Shown here: in pieces, positions 62,219-64,000 of the stretch
How positions within the stretch are numbered: the first letter of the stretch is position 1
Layout of the letters: the number at the start of each line of letters is the position of its first letter
Assembly: GCA_003220535.1 (NCBI GenBank)
Contig: QHSU01000057.1
Location: 270,475 to 334,474, forward strand
DNA: 64,000 nt
Reading direction: 5' to 3'
From: Candidatus Rokuibacteriota bacterium
Lineage (GTDB): Bacteria; Methylomirabilota; Methylomirabilia; Rokubacteriales; CSP1-6
The notes under the pieces: generated by a model
Databases searched by the model: none
Told to the model about the DNA's origin: nothing
The model's input: the letters and a program-made list of their open reading frames with translations, nothing else
Program-made: the position numbers and the translations under genes

Positions 62219-62995
62219 ATGCCGGTAAGTCTTACACTGCGACCGGCGTCGATTATTCTCGTGAGCGCCCTCGTGACAGGCTGCGCGATGGCTCCGCGCC
62301 CGGAGCCCAGCCGCGAGGACGTGCTGCAGAAGATCCTGCCGTCGGCGGTTCAGATCATCGTCGAGCAGCGAGAAGGACGTCGCATCAAGAGCGGATCAGG
62401 TGTGGCCATCGCTTCACGCCGGACGGCCGAGGGAGCATCGTGCTTTGTCCTGACGAGCGGACACACCTTCGAAGGGCTCGTCGGCAAGACAGAGATCTAC
62501 GCGGTCTTCGGTCGCCACCTGGGCGCGGGCCAGAAAGCACGGGCCCTGCTGGTGGCCTCGCGCAACGAGAGCCTCGACCTTGCGCTCTTGCGCGCCGAGA
62601 GCGATCAGTGCGCGACGGTGTCGCCGGCGCGGGCGCCGGCCCTCGGTGAACCCATCTGGGTGATCGGATTCCCGCTGGGCCGCCACATCATGCTGTCGAG
62701 CGGCGTCGTGAGTCAGGTGATCGTCGACGGCCCGAGCGACCCGTCCGCCACGGCGCGCCTCATCGTCGACGCGCCGGTGAACTATGGTGTGAGCGGTGGG
62801 GGCGTCTTCGATGCCCGCACCGGGAGACTCCTCGGCGTGGTCGAGGGCTTCAGCACCGCGCGCGTGATCGCGCAGGGCGCGACGCCGTCGTGGTACATCG
62901 ACGTGCCGGTGCCGGGCCAGACCCTCGTTACGCCGCTCGCCGACATCCGTCGGTTCCTGAGGGAAGTCGAACAGGCGGACCTGTTACCGCCCTGA
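62219..62995 (+). CDS. Trypsin-like serine protease, probable lipoprotein
   Basis: 258 residues. A lipoprotein signal with lipobox LVTGC (Cys near 21) predicts membrane anchoring. The catalytic triad of the S1C/HtrA-like fold can be placed at His in TSGHTFEG, Asp in SLDLALLR and Ser in GVSGGGVFDA. No PDZ domain. GAGGGAAC lies just before ATG 62219. The SGGG variant of GDSGG is common in bacterial HtrA relatives. Confidence 0.83.
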   Translation: MPVSLTLRPASIILVSALVTGCAMAPRPEPSREDVLQKILPSAVQIIVEQREGRRIKSGSGVAIASRRTAEGASCFVLTSGHTFEGLVGKTEIYAVFGRHLGAGQKARALLVASRNESLDLALLRAESDQCATVSPARAPALGEPIWVIGFPLGRHIMLSSGVVSQVIVDGPSDPSATARLIVDAPVNYGVSGGGVFDARTGRLLGVVEGFSTARVIAQGATPSWYIDVPVPGQTLVTPLADIRRFLREVEQADLLPP

Positions 62996-63082
62996 TTGTC
63001 CTGGCTTTTTGGCTGCCCCTGGCGTAACCTGCCGGGACAGGCACAGGGACCGAGCCCGAACCACCGTCAGAGGAGAGACGCC

Positions 63083-63511
63083 ATGCCGAAGATCAAGCAC
63101 ATCGCCCTCTCGACCCAGGACGTGGACAAGACCGCGAAATTCTACATCGAGGTGTTCGGCATGAAGGAGATCGCCAAGATCGACAGCCCGGGCGCCAGGG
63201 GCTACTACCTGAGCGACGGCGATCTGAATCTGGCGATCCTCAACTTCAAGAACGACGCGGTGGCCGGTGTCGAGCGCGGGAAGGACTGGAGCGGCATCCA
63301 TCACATCGGCTTCCAGGTCGAGAGCCTGGAGGCGATCACCGAGCGGTTGAAGGCCGCCGGCTCCGCGCCCCGCGACGACATCAACCAGGCCCTCGGGGTC
63401 GGCCACGCCGGCCATCGGTATGCGAACGTCGAGGTGAAGTACACCGGACCCGACGGGGTCACCGTCGACGTGTCGGAGACCGGCTGGGTCGGGACGTCCA
63501 AGCTAGAGTAG
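63083..63511 (+). CDS. Glyoxalase/VOC-superfamily protein
   Basis: 142 residues, two beta-alpha-beta-beta-beta units. Metal-type His residues at the starts of each (KIKHIALSTQD, SGIHHIGFQVES) and Glu near the end (VDVSETG) fit a VOC metalloprotein such as glyoxalase or a dioxygenase. The AGAGGAGAG ribosome site fixes ATG 63083. Confidence 0.86.
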   Translation: MPKIKHIALSTQDVDKTAKFYIEVFGMKEIAKIDSPGARGYYLSDGDLNLAILNFKNDAVAGVERGKDWSGIHHIGFQVESLEAITERLKAAGSAPRDDINQALGVGHAGHRYANVEVKYTGPDGVTVDVSETGWVGTSKLE

Positions 63512-63527
63512 TAGGCGTTTCATAAAG

Positions 63528-63803
63528 ATCGGGGGAGCGCGACGCTCCGCGGTGACCCCACGGCGTCGATTCGGGGCGCGACCGGCGCGCGAATCTGGTT
63601 GAACATCGGGGGGAGCGCGACGCTCCCCGCGGTGACCCCACGGCGTCGATTCGGGGCGCGACTGGCGCGCGAATCTGGTTGAACATCGGGGGGAGCGCGA
63701 CGCTCCCCGCGGTGACCCCACGGCGTCGATTCGGGGCGCGACTGGCGCGCGAATCTGGTTGAACATCGGGGGGGAGCGCGACGCTCCCCCCGATTCCCCC
63801 CAG
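63528..63803. repeat. Tandem array of 80-bp repeats, each with a perfect hairpin
   Basis: Copies at 63528-63604 (77 bp), 63605-63684, 63685-63764 and a partial one from 63765. Each unit holds GGGGAGCG-CGA-CGCTCCCC and CGGCGTCGATTCGGGGCGCG, then GCGCGAATCTGGTTGAAC. Copies 2 and 3 are essentially identical. The partial copy extends the hairpin to GGGGGGGAGCG-CGA-CGCTCCCCCC. Unit length is not a multiple of three and the overlapping open frames are incidental. There are no spacers, so it is not a CRISPR. Confidence 0.88.
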
Positions 63804-63862
63804 GCCTGAACAGCTTTCCGCAAACCTAAAGATCTAGCTACTTCACGGTGCAGAACTGACGG

Positions 63863-63908
63863 CCGACACCCGCTGTTTTGCTGGGTGGCCGCCGTTGCAC
63901 GGTGTCGG
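63863..63908. other. Long inverted repeat before the last gene
   Basis: CCGACACC (63863-63870) and GGTGTCGG (63901-63908) flank 30 bases that contain a smaller CACCCGC...GC-T-GGGTG hairpin. It could be an operator, an element terminus or a leader structure. The gap 63804-63945 shows no other feature. Confidence 0.35.
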
Positions 63909-63945
63909 AACGCAATTTTGTTGACGGGCCAAGAGGCGCCACGCC

Positions 63946-64000
63946 ATGGTCATGCATGAGGTCTTCGATGGCGACGACCGCAAGCAGCGATCGCTGGCTA
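63946..64000 (+). CDS. Start of an unidentified gene, cut by the window end
   Basis: ATG 63946 opens a frame of 18 codons (MVMHEVFDGDDRKQRSLA) to the window end, with AAGAGG 11 bases upstream. It is too short to classify. Its place after a repeat array and an inverted repeat would suit a mobile-element gene, but nothing in the residues proves it. Confidence 0.35.
   Translation, partial: MVMHEVFDGDDRKQRSLA

Noticed and set aside
63528..63803. CRISPR array
   Set aside because: Repeats are directly adjacent with no unique spacers, the unit is 80 bp and no cas gene is present.

Overview
This is a high-GC, gene-dense bacterial chromosome segment with short intergenic gaps and many GTG or TTG starts. 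It carries several peptide, aromatic and carboxylate uptake systems. I infer a soil or subsurface heterotroph of the Rokubacteria/Methylomirabilota or deltaproteobacterial type. No rRNA or universal marker is present, so this placement is weak. I saw no tRNA, rRNA, CRISPR array or prophage.

1-13.1 kb (+): the distal part of an extracellular polysaccharide (EPS) or glycoconjugate locus. It holds an O-acyltransferase, two methyltransferases, a secreted lipase, two paralogous secreted RCC1-propeller proteins, UDP-GlcNAc 2-epimerase, a NodB-type deacetylase, a GNAT protein, a PHP hydrolase and an AlgD-like sugar-nucleotide dehydrogenase. Most genes overlap or abut.

13.1-19.0 kb: a decaying regulatory and surface-protein region. 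A roughly 310-bp control module occurs twice on the minus strand, 2.5 kb apart. Each copy has a palindromic activator-type site, a -24/-12 (sigma-54) promoter and a leader folding like a c-di-GMP-I (GEMM-I) riboswitch. One copy keeps the aptamer core and leads, through a 95-codon remnant, into an intact secreted beta-helix protein. The other has lost the aptamer core and drives a frameshifted pseudogene. Fragments of a LamG/Ig surface protein and of two response regulators (LuxR-type and ANTAR-type) lie beside it. At 19.0-20.6 kb follow a Wza-like export protein and a Wzz-like chain-length protein. The region reads as c-di-GMP and sigma-54 controlled EPS or surface biogenesis in which paralogous copies are being lost.

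20.6-28.6 kb: a UbiD-type decarboxylase, a small phosphoesterase, an ACMSD-like amidohydrolase, an orphan GspE/PilB ATPase, a frameshifted MFS transporter and an orphan TctC-like binding protein.

28.7-45.2 kb: two family-5 peptide ABC systems. The first has permeases and ATPases in one operon, with its probable binding protein beyond a TetR/hydrolase pair. The second (two permeases plus a binding protein) has no ATPase and sits in one transcription unit with a molybdopterin oxidoreductase and an enolase-superfamily enzyme. An M50 protease and two alpha/beta hydrolases are interspersed.

45.2-61.6 kb: a catabolic region. It holds a Rieske ring-hydroxylating oxygenase (alpha and beta), a NitT/TauT-type transporter split over two converging transcripts, a flavin hydroxylase, an aldo/keto reductase, an FAH-family hydrolase, a serine hydrolase, a Zn dehydrogenase, an LLM flavin oxidoreductase, an atypical SDR, a DMT exporter, a third peptide-binding protein and an alpha/beta hydrolase. 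Together these suggest uptake and oxidation of aromatic or carboxylated substrates.

61.7-64 kb: a DUF1344-like periplasmic protein, a trypsin-like lipoprotein, a glyoxalase-fold protein, a tandem array of 80-bp hairpin-bearing repeats and the start of an unidentified gene.
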